DNA from: CAZJYI01 sp964550025
Lineage (GTDB): Bacteria; Verrucomicrobiota; Kiritimatiellia; UBA8416; CAYOBW01
Reading direction: 5' to 3'
DNA: 64,000 nucleotides
NCBI GenBank assembly: GCA_964550025.1
Contig: CAZJYI010000022.1
Coordinates: forward strand, 1-64,000
In this document: positions 49,579 through 58,374 of the stretch, one piece after another
Numbering within the stretch: position 1 is the first letter of the stretch
Layout: the number at the start of each line of letters is the position of its first letter
Made by a program: the position numbers and the translations under genes
The notes under the pieces: model-generated
Databases searched by the model: none
What the model saw: only the letters and a program-made list of their open reading frames with translations
Told to the model about the DNA's origin: nothing

Positions 49579-50964
49579 TCAACCTCCATTTCCCTTCCTC
49601 TTCGCCTCCCTCTCTTCCCGGGCTTTCTGCTTCGCTTTCCGATGTTCGGCGGCCAGTCTCTTCTTTTCGGCCTCGTCCTTCTTCCATTGATTGCTCCACC
49701 CAATTCCCTGGAGATGCTCCCGGTAGACCGTCTTCACCACTTGTGGGTCCATAGCGTCGGCTTCGGTAATGATGGGCTTGTCGACATACTCAAAACCGAT
49801 CCCTTCCACGTTCTCGATTTCTACGTCGTAGTCCGCGGTGTATAAAACCGGGGCGATCGAGGCGCCTCTCAGTTTCCGCGGATCGCCCTCCTTCAGCAGG
49901 CGCACATGCTTGAGCAGCTCGGGGTGGCAGTACTTCATGCTCGTCCAGCCTCGCTGCGAATGGGTGCCAAAGGTCGCCTTCACGTTCTTGACGGACGTTC
50001 CCGGAGCGAAACTCCCCGGCGTCGGGCCCTCGCGGGTCTTGGTTCTCGAGATGAATCCTTTCCCGATCTTCACCGCGAAGTCGCAGCTGATGGCTTCCAC
50101 GCCATCCACCTTGACCACGCCGCTATGCGTGGAGTGCGGCGACAACAGCACGCATGTGCCCGCGTTTTTCGATTTCAGGTTCCGGCCTTCCACGTCAAAG
50201 GCCCCGCCGACCTGGTTGGGATTCTTGGGGCGCACGCCGGTCTCTATCCGCATCGCCACGCCGCCCTCGGTGTAGAGACTCTCAAGAAGGACCCGTTTGC
50301 CCGCGTGGAGCTGCGCCAGCCCGTAACCCCCGTCTGCGTCAAGTACGCTGCAGTCGCGAATGGTCCCGTCGGTGGGCCCGCAGAAGCCCGACTTATCCGG
50401 CGACGTGTCGGGCGGGGCCAGAATGATTGCGCAGAACTTGGTCCTGCACTCGTTGACGTTCATGTTGGAGATGAGGAAGTTCCTCACCATCTTGCAGGCG
50501 ATGACCCGCAGGCCGTTCTCGTGGGGGCGGAACTGAACGGTCCATCTCTTGCCGTCGCAGCCCCGGATGCTGACGTTTTCAACTTCCTCATTCTCCATCC
50601 CGAGGCGAAACATGATCACCGGCCGGACATCCCCCTCCGCGATGTAGGGCTTCAGTACGGCTCCTTCCTGGATGAGCAGGTGAACGTTGGACTTGAATAC
50701 AACGTCGGCAAAGCTGTAGTTGCCGCGGGGCAACAAGAGCCTTCCCCCGCCTGCAGCCGACAGCTCGTCGATCGCCTGCTGCAGCTTGTCGCTCTGGTTG
50801 ATCGTATCGTCGCTAATCAACCCGTAACCTTCCCGCAGGTCCCGGCTTGGGGCACCGGGCGTGAGGGTTTCCCGGAAGGCCGCATCGGCCTGGGCGATAG
50901 TTAACAGCGCGAACGTCAACAGGGCGCACAGCCCTTGCTTTCTGAGAGAATCATGTTCGCTCAT
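49579..50964 (-). CDS. Stand-alone GH82-like beta-helix protein (iota-carrageenase fold)
   Basis: A 461-residue exported protein (signal peptide ending AQADAA) with GAGGAG 8 nt before the ATG. A right-handed beta-helix runs from about 45 to 420 (GGGRLLLPRGNYSFADVVF, NVHLLIQEGAVLKPYI, GYGLAQLHAGKRVLLESL, GGVAMRIETG). Gln218, Glu241 and His277 are spaced 23 and 36 apart, the same spacing I recall for Gln222, Glu245 and His281 of iota-carrageenases (GH82). The aspartate two residues after that Glu is Gly243 here. The Lys/Arg-rich last 40 residues are unusual. Either the substrate or mechanism differs from carrageenase or it binds without cutting. It is adjacent to two GH117 genes. Confidence 0.72.
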   Translation of the reverse strand: MSEHDSLRKQGLCALLTFALLTIAQADAAFRETLTPGAPSRDLREGYGLISDDTINQSDKLQQAIDELSAAGGGRLLLPRGNYSFADVVFKSNVHLLIQEGAVLKPYIAEGDVRPVIMFRLGMENEEVENVSIRGCDGKRWTVQFRPHENGLRVIACKMVRNFLISNMNVNECRTKFCAIILAPPDTSPDKSGFCGPTDGTIRDCSVLDADGGYGLAQLHAGKRVLLESLYTEGGVAMRIETGVRPKNPNQVGGAFDVEGRNLKSKNAGTCVLLSPHSTHSGVVKVDGVEAISCDFAVKIGKGFISRTKTREGPTPGSFAPGTSVKNVKATFGTHSQRGWTSMKYCHPELLKHVRLLKEGDPRKLRGASIAPVLYTADYDVEIENVEGIGFEYVDKPIITEADAMDPQVVKTVYREHLQGIGWSNQWKKDEAEKKRLAAEHRKAKQKAREEREAKRKGNGG

Positions 50965-50967
50965 GGT

Positions 50968-53900
50968 TCACTCCTCTTTGCCAAAGCACACCACATTGCC
51001 GTCCGATAGCGGAATGAAGAGCGCGCCATGGGCGGCCGCCATGCCGTCGAAGACGGGTATGTGGTCGAGTTTGTACTCGGCCTTTTTCTCGCCCGTCTGC
51101 TTGTCTACGGCAACGAGGACGCCTCCTTGGGCTCCATCCCATGCTTCATCCTGCTTCTTGAGCGACCGCATGATCCCGCTGTCGCTATCCTCGAAGTTGG
51201 CCTGAAAGGCCGCGCCCTCATCTGTAATGTCAGGCGGCCCGGCCACGAACAGTGTGTCATCTGCAAGCACCATGGCGTTCGCGAGCACTCCCGGATTCTC
51301 CACCTGCCAGTGGTACTTCAGTTTCGGAGGGCGGTAGCTGGGTTCCTTCTTGCCCTTCTTGGGCCGCTTCCCCTTCTTGTGGCTGCTCTCGGCGGCGGGT
51401 TCCGGTTTCGAAACCGCTGCCCGTTTCTGGGCAGCCACCGCGGCCTTTTCCTGCTCCGTCCGATCCCTCGGCGCCGAGTAGATCAGGTGATGGGTTCGCG
51501 GCCTCATCGTGTTGGCGTAGTTGGCGGCGCGGAAACCGTACGCGTTGTCTTCGTCGAGCGCGATCAGGCGACCGATGGGCGTGATGCCTGTTACGCGAGC
51601 GTATTCGTTGTGACCCTCGCCCCCCGTACGTCCGTAGATCATGAAGGAGCGGTGGAACCAACTATCGTCAAGAAACCCGGTGGGACAGAACAGGTGACGG
51701 CCCTCGCCGTACTGCTCCATTTCCTTGAACTTCGGCGCGTTAACATCGATGCGTTTGCCGTCGTACTCGAACTTCTGCGCCCCCATGTAGATGAACTTGT
51801 CGTCGCATGAGAGGATGTCGGGGTTGGCGACGGGCATCGCCTTGCCGGGCATCTTGTGTTGGATGTGTTTGCCGGTCTCAGGATCGATCTCGTTGAGGAC
51901 GGTCTCCGACTTCTTTTCGCCGGTAACCGGATCGAGAAGCAGCATGCGCATACCGCCGTCGAGAAGCATGTTGCGTCCGGCCAGGGCATAGAGCCTGTTC
52001 CTCGCGACGAGCACGCTTCCGTGAACAGGCCAGCGCGACTCGATCTGCTGCCGGCTCATCATCTTCCCACGGCCCGGTGCTGCATGGTAGCGCCAGGCGA
52101 GCTCGCCGTCGGAAGCGCGCAGGGCATAGACGAATCCGTCGGCGCAACCGAACAACGCTAGCCCCTTGTACAAGGTGGGCGGCGAGTCGATACGCCCTCC
52201 GGCAGTGAAGGTCCAGGCAACCGAGCCTTTCTTCGCATCAAGCGCGTAGAGCGTGTGGCGGTCGACAGCCGCCACGTAGGCCATGCCGCCGCCAACCACC
52301 ATGGCGCTGAGCTTGCCCCCTATTTCGGCTTGCCACTGCTCTGTGAGTTGTGTCCCGAGCGACGTAGAAGTGTATCCGCTCCGAGAGGAATCGCCCCTAT
52401 ACACAGGCCAGTCCTCAACACGAGGGCCTGCTTCAGCTTCTACTTCCCCGTACGCCGCCCCCTTGAAAAGGCGTTCCGGTTCAGGGACGGGACGGTCGAC
52501 GCGGGATTCTCCCGCCGCAAGCGCCGTCATGTGAGTGATCTTGGACTGAAAATGACAGGCGCACGTATCGGCGGGTTTGTACAGCAGACCGTTGGCAGGC
52601 ATGATCCCGTAGATGCAGCTTCCGCGCACGTGGTGATGGATGTCGACCTTGCGTTCGCCGCCGACGTTGTAGAACTCGGTGCCGGTACCCGAGGTAATCA
52701 ACCAGTCCTTGGTCGCGCGACCGGGATAGCAGCGCTGGTGCATGAAATACCCCTCGATATTCTCGGCGGCGAAGTCCTCGACGATGTCCCCGGTCTTGAG
52801 GTTGAAGGCCTTTATCGGTGTCCCGTGCGTCTGCTGTACGCCCGTCCCGACCGACCACACGCGGCCACCCATCACGTACAGGTCGTTAGGGCTGTTGTGA
52901 CCGGTCTTGAGCAGCTTCTCTTTCCACAACTCCCTGCCGTTCTTCGCCTCAAACGCGTGAATGATCCCGCTGTGGCAGAAGATAACGGTCTCGTCAGCGT
53001 AGACCATGCGGTGGGTGTAGCCGGTAGCCGGCGTATACGTGATCGGCGTGGGCGTCCGCCAGGTCTGGGAGCCGGTGCCGGCATCAAGCGCCACGACGTC
53101 GTCGCCGTTGTAGTAGTAGACCCGTCCGCCCGCGCACGCGAGCGTCAGCGGCGCGATGTGGGTTTGGTGTCGCCACCGGATCTCCCCGGTGTCGGCTTCG
53201 ACTGCGACGACAAGCCGCTCAGGCTGTTTCCTGGACCAACCGAACTTCAGATTCGTGGTGGTCTTCGCCTGTGCCCAGCTCGTGGTCGACTCCCGGAAGC
53301 CCGTGGGCTTCTTAGCCGGATCGACGAGCAGGTAGAGGACCCCGTCTGCAAGGAGGATCTCTTCCGTGCCGATGGTACCCTCGTAGGTGTGAACCGTCTT
53401 CCCGGATGCGGCGTCAAGGGCAGTAACCGGCGCGTTGTACCCGAGTGTGGCGTAGACCCGCTCATCCATGGCAACGATGCGGCGCGGAAGGTATCCGGGG
53501 CCGCTCTTCATCGTCCACACGTGAACGTGCCAATCCGCCATCTCGCGTTTCCAAAGGACGGTGCCATTGAAGCCGTCACGCGCGATCAGCCGCCATTTCG
53601 GCGGCAGGAATATGTGGCTGCGCCGCCCTTCGTCCATGATGTAGAAGATGCGCCCCCCACTCGACACCATGGCATGCATGCTCGACATGAACTCATGGTT
53701 CCGCAGCCACTTCGGATCCCCATCCCATTGCATCCGCCGCGGGGGGGCGACCCGTTCATCTCTGCTCACCATGACACCCGAGGCGTCGTAGGTGTAGTGC
53801 GTCCAGTCGTCGATAGAGGGAGGAAACGGCTTTCTCGTCTTCTTGCCCCCGATGACGGATACACCACCGGGCGCCAGGACGCGGTCGACCTCACCCATGT

Positions 53901-54213
53901 CAAAACGCCGCGCGATCACCAGGTTCACCATGCCGTCAATGTACGGAAGCGACTTGCCGGCGAAAGTGTCCACGGAGGCTCTGCCGTAGCAACCGGCAGC
54001 CTGGATCTTCTTCCGAAGCGAGGCCACGTCATCCCTGGAGGTCGCCAGGCACTGAAAGACGAAACCAGGCCTGTCCCACTCCCCGGAAACGCTTTCCATC
54101 GCGTCCCGTCCTATGCACACCACGAACCCGCCCCGGACCTCGTGCAGCTCGGCCGATGCGACGGCAGCCACACACAACGCCGTGAAGAACAATCCAACTC
54201 CCGTCACTCTCAT
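50968..54213 (-). CDS. Propeller paralogue C: exported PQQ-type double propeller
   Basis: A 1081-residue protein with a signal peptide ending AVASAE. The degenerate methyltransferase-like domain is well preserved (GGFVVCIGRDAMESV, LPYIDGMVNLVIARR, EVDRVLAPGGVSVIGG). The linker IDDWTHYTYDASGV leads to propeller 1 (about 165-570). The shared segment MPANGLLYKPADTCACHFQS has the CxC pair, and propeller 2 begins DWPVYRGDSSRSGYTS with PQQ-like blades (LYALDAKKGSVAWTFTAGGR). A Lys/Pro-rich low-complexity loop (about 925-965) is specific to this copy. It lies 3 bp upstream of the GH82-like gene. The start of this transcript segment carries palindromic element R9. Confidence 0.82.
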   Translation of the reverse strand: MRVTGVGLFFTALCVAAVASAELHEVRGGFVVCIGRDAMESVSGEWDRPGFVFQCLATSRDDVASLRKKIQAAGCYGRASVDTFAGKSLPYIDGMVNLVIARRFDMGEVDRVLAPGGVSVIGGKKTRKPFPPSIDDWTHYTYDASGVMVSRDERVAPPRRMQWDGDPKWLRNHEFMSSMHAMVSSGGRIFYIMDEGRRSHIFLPPKWRLIARDGFNGTVLWKREMADWHVHVWTMKSGPGYLPRRIVAMDERVYATLGYNAPVTALDAASGKTVHTYEGTIGTEEILLADGVLYLLVDPAKKPTGFRESTTSWAQAKTTTNLKFGWSRKQPERLVVAVEADTGEIRWRHQTHIAPLTLACAGGRVYYYNGDDVVALDAGTGSQTWRTPTPITYTPATGYTHRMVYADETVIFCHSGIIHAFEAKNGRELWKEKLLKTGHNSPNDLYVMGGRVWSVGTGVQQTHGTPIKAFNLKTGDIVEDFAAENIEGYFMHQRCYPGRATKDWLITSGTGTEFYNVGGERKVDIHHHVRGSCIYGIMPANGLLYKPADTCACHFQSKITHMTALAAGESRVDRPVPEPERLFKGAAYGEVEAEAGPRVEDWPVYRGDSSRSGYTSTSLGTQLTEQWQAEIGGKLSAMVVGGGMAYVAAVDRHTLYALDAKKGSVAWTFTAGGRIDSPPTLYKGLALFGCADGFVYALRASDGELAWRYHAAPGRGKMMSRQQIESRWPVHGSVLVARNRLYALAGRNMLLDGGMRMLLLDPVTGEKKSETVLNEIDPETGKHIQHKMPGKAMPVANPDILSCDDKFIYMGAQKFEYDGKRIDVNAPKFKEMEQYGEGRHLFCPTGFLDDSWFHRSFMIYGRTGGEGHNEYARVTGITPIGRLIALDEDNAYGFRAANYANTMRPRTHHLIYSAPRDRTEQEKAAVAAQKRAAVSKPEPAAESSHKKGKRPKKGKKEPSYRPPKLKYHWQVENPGVLANAMVLADDTLFVAGPPDITDEGAAFQANFEDSDSGIMRSLKKQDEAWDGAQGGVLVAVDKQTGEKKAEYKLDHIPVFDGMAAAHGALFIPLSDGNVVCFGKEE

Positions 54214-54246
54214 CTGCTTCTTCTCCTCATTGACGCGGACCTCTCC

Positions 54247-54307
54247 GTAGCGGAACTCGCCAAGAGTTCCGACCTGGCCCTTCGGAAGCCTCCGCGGCTT
54301 CCGCTAC
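54247..54307. repeat. Cloverleaf-like inverted-repeat element R9
   Basis: The outer stem is GTAGCGGAA (54247-54255) with TTCCGCTAC (54299-54307). Two inner hairpins are perfect: CGGAACTC-GCCAA-GAGTTCCG (54251-54271) and GGAAGCC-TCCGC-GGCTTCC (54284-54302), partly exclusive with the outer stem. It lies between propeller paralogue C and the sulfatase gene and includes the sulfatase stop codon TAG (54304-54306). In RNA it could form a processing or terminator-like structure inside the operon. Confidence 0.75.
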
Positions 54308-55818
54308 TTGCCCTTCTTGCGATTCGCAGGAACATACTTCTTCAGTCGCGCCGCGACCTCTACGTGCTCCGCCGCCCGGCGTCCCGGCGCGAGCAGGTTC
54401 GTGATCTCGCCAGGGTCGATACCATGGTCGTACAGCTCTTCCGAACCGTCGCTGTAACTGATGTAGTACCACTGATCCAGAACTACGCCGATCTGCGTGC
54501 CGCCCGTGCTGGTGATAACGGCCGGCGCCGTACGTTTCGCCTTCGGGTCGTTGAGCAACGGAACCAGGCTTACCCCGTCGAGCTTGTGCGGCGCTTCGAG
54601 ATTCAGCAACTCAACGAGCGTTGGGTAGATATCGATCATGGACACGGCTGCACCCGCCGTGCCGGTCCTTCCGCCGGGCATCCTGATGATCATGGGCATC
54701 CCCGACGCTCCTCGCCACACTTTGGACTTGCCGAGCCGGTCCTTCTCGCCCAGTTGGTACCCGTGGTCGCCCATCAGAATGACGATAGTGTTGTCCGCGT
54801 GACCACTCCTCGCCAAACCATCCAGCAGAATACCAACCGCTGCATCCGCATAGGAAGCACAGGCATAGTAGGCGTGGCGCATGGCCGCCCACTCCCTGGG
54901 CCAGGGCTTGATGTACTTAGCGAACCAATCTCTCCCTGCGCCCGCGGCCCTGGGCAGGTCCGCGATGTCGTCGGCAGGAATATGGGGCAAGACCAGGCGG
55001 TGCTTGTGCTCCTTGGTCTCATACAGATCGAAAAACGGTTGGGGGCAGATGAGAGGAATGTGCGGTCTGAAGATACCGCAGGCCAGTAGCCACGGCCCGC
55101 TGTCGGGCGCGGGACCGCCTGCCACCTTCGGGCGGGATGCATCCTTGTTCAACCAGGCGGCGCCCCACTCCGCCACATTGAAGTCGAGCGTGTTGGTCGG
55201 CTCCACTTCGGGCTCGAGCGGCCCCCAGACCCACGTGGACTTGAGATGTCTCCTATCCTTCGGGTCGACATCCACACGGGTGTTGAGCACCCACTTGGGC
55301 AAGCCGTTGGGCTGATGAAACCGTTCTTTGAAATTCAGACCGAAGAACTTCCCGCCATCGATGCCGGGCTGGTACGTCCACGACTCCGGGTCGGACAGGG
55401 GCGATGGCTCCTCCTTCGTGCCGCGCCGGTTGTGGAAGATCTTCCCGGCTGCGATGGTGTTGTAGCCGTTCGCTTTCAGCAACTGCGGCAGGGTGGTCAG
55501 GAACTTCGCGGGTTCCGTCTCGCGGAAGTGCTGCGTGTTGTTGAAGACCCCGCTGTTCTCAGGGCGCTGGCCGGTCATCAGCGAGACGCGCGAGGGATTG
55601 CACGACGGACAGGCGCTGTATGCGTTGGCGAAGTTGACGCCTGACGCCGCGAGCTTGTCGATATTGGGCGTTATTGCCGGCCCGTCCAGGCACCCCACCT
55701 GCCTGTTGAGGTCGTCGACCATGATCAGCAGGATGTTGGGTTTCTGCGCACCATCTACCACGCGGACCGCAGACACCAGTGACGCCATGAGTGTGAGTAC
55801 AACGAAACGATACATCAT
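54304..55818 (-). CDS. S1 sulfatase, iduronate-2-sulfatase-like
   Basis: A 504-residue exported protein (signal peptide ending VVDGA). KPNILLIMVDDLNRQVGCLD supplies metal-binding Asp residues; CNPSR contains Cys73, the predicted formylglycine; and VILMGDHGYQLGEKDRLGKS carries the C-terminal metal site. TLPQLLKANGYNTIAAGKIF is also typical. The length is normal for the family, and the nearest type in this window is the sulfatase module of the GH82-like fusion (both CNPSR with the GYQLG/GYHLG loop). It should remove a sulfate ester in the periplasm. Its start overlaps the stop of the GH29-propeller gene by 4 bp (ATGA), so the two are translationally coupled. Confidence 0.93.
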   Translation of the reverse strand: MMYRFVVLTLMASLVSAVRVVDGAQKPNILLIMVDDLNRQVGCLDGPAITPNIDKLAASGVNFANAYSACPSCNPSRVSLMTGQRPENSGVFNNTQHFRETEPAKFLTTLPQLLKANGYNTIAAGKIFHNRRGTKEEPSPLSDPESWTYQPGIDGGKFFGLNFKERFHQPNGLPKWVLNTRVDVDPKDRRHLKSTWVWGPLEPEVEPTNTLDFNVAEWGAAWLNKDASRPKVAGGPAPDSGPWLLACGIFRPHIPLICPQPFFDLYETKEHKHRLVLPHIPADDIADLPRAAGAGRDWFAKYIKPWPREWAAMRHAYYACASYADAAVGILLDGLARSGHADNTIVILMGDHGYQLGEKDRLGKSKVWRGASGMPMIIRMPGGRTGTAGAAVSMIDIYPTLVELLNLEAPHKLDGVSLVPLLNDPKAKRTAPAVITSTGGTQIGVVLDQWYYISYSDGSEELYDHGIDPGEITNLLAPGRRAAEHVEVAARLKKYVPANRKKGK

Positions 55819-58373
55819 CGGTCGTCCTTTCTCATCTTCTCCGCCTCGACGATCTTCCGCATGTCCTCGTCAAACGCCTCGCCGTCGAACGGGACAACGA
55901 CGATCTTGCTGCGGTGGTTGTCGTCTCCGCGGTCCTGTCCCTTACCGACATCGATCACGGAAAAGATGAAATGGGTCACGTGGCCACTGTCTTCGTCGAC
56001 GTGTGCGGTCATGCGCTCTACGAAGGTCCAGTCGTTGACGGTGCCGTCCGGATAGCGGAAGACCTTGTCCACGCCCTTCCGGAAGGCGATGCCGCGGTAC
56101 GTCCAGGCGGAGAGTCCGTCCTCAGAGGTGAAGTGGTGGGAGGTCTTCGAAGGCCAATGATTGTAGACGATGTGATACAGCCCGCCGCTGTACCAGATGG
56201 TGGGATCCTCGTTGCGAGTCTGCGGAAGCTCGGGATACGGGCGATAGATGCGGTCGTTCACAATCTTGTAGGGGCCTAGAATCCCGTCCTCGCTGATCAT
56301 CGGTGCAGTGGAGCGCCCGATCAGCATGTAGCGGCCATCGGGGCGCAGTAAAATCTTCACGTTCGACATGTGGCCGAAGCTTGGCTGCGCCGGATTCGTA
56401 TACCGGGCCAGCCCCTCATCAAAGCCATTCAGGTCCACCTTGATCTTACCGAGAAGCTGCCATGGGCCACCCGGCGAATCCGCGGCGAAGACCTCGCCTT
56501 CCGTCGTCTCGCTGGTTACGGCCGCCCAGCGTCCATCGTGCATGCGCAGGCCGATAACGTTGCAGCCTTCACCCTGTTGCCAGTGTGGCCACATTTCGCC
56601 CTTGTCTTCATAGGGGCCCATTACACTGTCGGCCACGGCATGGATGGCCTTGGAGTGCCGCTTCCAGCCGTCGGCGTGGGAGAACTTCTGATCCCAGCGG
56701 CACCCGAAGAAGTGGACTTTGCCGTCGTCGTCTTCTACGAGGCGGCCATCCCAGTAGCACCAGTCCTCGCTTTCCAGGCCGTTCTTCACGTCGCGCGGCA
56801 GTACGTTGCGTTCACCCCAGATCCCCTCGGATACCAACGGACCCTGCGGCTGCATCGGCAGGAAGTAGTCAATGAGGCTCTTCTTGCCGTCGTCAAAACG
56901 GAAGGCGAAGACATAGGCGGCTTCTTCACGAGATGTCTTCCCTTTGACTTTGATCTGGAGCTCTTCATCGGTCTGTTTCCAGTCGATGCCACCCCGCCCG
57001 CCGACGAACCAGACCGACGCGATCGGGCGCGACTCGTGTGGATGGCCTTTTGCCAGCGATTTGATTCTAAAAATGCCATCCTCGGGCCAGGCCAACGATG
57101 TCGCATAGAGCGTATCGCCTTTGCTCGTGAAGCGAATGTCCGCCGCGACGTTGTCCGCATTCTCCTTCTCAGAGTGGTGCCCGGCGCTGACCTTGGTCGG
57201 GCCCTCGCCGTGGGTTTTCCAGGGGCGCGTGCCGTAGATCGCCTCCCCGTTAACCTTCAGCCACGCGCCCATGTCCTTCAGAATGGCTTTCGCCTCATCC
57301 GGGATCGTGCCATCGGCCTTCGGGCCTATGTTCAGCAGGAGGCAGCCGTTCTTGCTCACGATGTCGATCAACTCGTCGAGCAGGTAGTCCGAGGTCTTGT
57401 ACTCTTCGTTGTCGATGTAGCCCCACGAGATCTTTCCGATGGACGTGTCCGTCTGCCAGGGACGCGGATGGATGTCCGTCATGCGGCCGCGTTCGATGTC
57501 CAGCACGATCAGGTCCTCGGGGAAACGGTGGTACTTCATGTTCTTGTCCTGAAAGACCACACCCTTCTGCCACTCGAGCCCCTTGTTGTAGTAGTAGGCA
57601 AGGACCTTCTTGTGCACCGACTCGAAGCCCGGCTTGTCCAGGCCGAAGTCGAACCACATCACGTCCGGCTCATACTGGTCGATGATGTCCGTGGTGCGGT
57701 CCCACCAGTGGTCGAGGAACTCCTGGTCGGGTAACGAGTCCTTTTCGACCGGCCTGCCGTAGAGGTCATAGAATCGCGGATCATTGGTATCCCAGCTCGG
57801 GTCCTTCCGGTAGTAGTAGACGCGGTTTAGCGCAAAGTGCGAAGAGGCCCCAAACTTCATGCCCTGGGTACGGCAGGCGTCAGCCAGCAGCCGCATGGTG
57901 TCCTTCTTAGGGCCCATGTCTGCCACGTTCCAGCGTGTGTGTTGCGACGCGTACATCGCGAAGCCATCATGGTGCTCGGCCACAGGAACGACGTAGCGCG
58001 CTCCCGCCTGCTTGAACAGCGCGGCCCATTCCCGGGCATCGAACTTCTCGGCCTTGAACAGCGGAATGAAATCCTTGTAGCCGAACGTCGACGGCTCGCC
58101 GTATTTCTCGCGGTGGTAGCTGTACGCGTTCATGCCTCCCTTTTTGAAGCCCTTGGCGTAGATCCCTTTCGGGTACTTTTCCGACATGTATGCCGGCACC
58201 GCGTACGGCCCCCAGTGCAGAAAGATCCCGAACTTGGCATCGCGAAACCACTCGGGACACTTGTAATGGCTGCGAATCTGGTTCCAGTTGGGCTCGTAGC
58301 GGAACTCTTCTCCACATGCGCAGGACGCCACTAGCAACCCGGCGAGCATACTCAACAGGAATTGTTCTCTCAT
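55815..58373 (-). CDS. Exported GH29 alpha-L-fucosidase fused to a GH43/GH32-like propeller
   Basis: An 852-residue protein with a signal peptide (LLSMLAGLLVASCACGEE; a lipoprotein reading is possible). Residues about 25-475 are GH29: WFRDAKFGIFLHWGPYAVPA, YVVPVAEHHDGFAMYASQ, DVMWFDFGLD with predicted nucleophile Asp242, and IDIVSKNGCLLLNIGPKADG. Residues about 500-850 form a five-bladed propeller of the GH43/GH32 superfamily type (WCYWDGRLVEDDDGKVHFFG, VMGPYEDKG, NEDPTIWYSGGLYHIVYNHW), with acidic residues in plausible places but no certain family. GH29 proteins usually end with a small beta-sandwich, so this fusion is unusual. It follows propeller paralogue D with 1 bp between, with GGGGAGG overlapping that gene's end. 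Confidence 0.88.
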   Translation of the reverse strand: MREQFLLSMLAGLLVASCACGEEFRYEPNWNQIRSHYKCPEWFRDAKFGIFLHWGPYAVPAYMSEKYPKGIYAKGFKKGGMNAYSYHREKYGEPSTFGYKDFIPLFKAEKFDAREWAALFKQAGARYVVPVAEHHDGFAMYASQHTRWNVADMGPKKDTMRLLADACRTQGMKFGASSHFALNRVYYYRKDPSWDTNDPRFYDLYGRPVEKDSLPDQEFLDHWWDRTTDIIDQYEPDVMWFDFGLDKPGFESVHKKVLAYYYNKGLEWQKGVVFQDKNMKYHRFPEDLIVLDIERGRMTDIHPRPWQTDTSIGKISWGYIDNEEYKTSDYLLDELIDIVSKNGCLLLNIGPKADGTIPDEAKAILKDMGAWLKVNGEAIYGTRPWKTHGEGPTKVSAGHHSEKENADNVAADIRFTSKGDTLYATSLAWPEDGIFRIKSLAKGHPHESRPIASVWFVGGRGGIDWKQTDEELQIKVKGKTSREEAAYVFAFRFDDGKKSLIDYFLPMQPQGPLVSEGIWGERNVLPRDVKNGLESEDWCYWDGRLVEDDDGKVHFFGCRWDQKFSHADGWKRHSKAIHAVADSVMGPYEDKGEMWPHWQQGEGCNVIGLRMHDGRWAAVTSETTEGEVFAADSPGGPWQLLGKIKVDLNGFDEGLARYTNPAQPSFGHMSNVKILLRPDGRYMLIGRSTAPMISEDGILGPYKIVNDRIYRPYPELPQTRNEDPTIWYSGGLYHIVYNHWPSKTSHHFTSEDGLSAWTYRGIAFRKGVDKVFRYPDGTVNDWTFVERMTAHVDEDSGHVTHFIFSVIDVGKGQDRGDDNHRSKIVVVPFDGEAFDEDMRKIVEAEKMRKDDR

Positions 58374-58374
58374 A

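Noticed and set aside
52255..55089. A 944-codon open frame on the plus strand
   Set aside because: It runs antisense through the 3' side of the sulfatase gene and much of propeller paralogue C, both of which have clear family motifs; the plus-strand product shows none.
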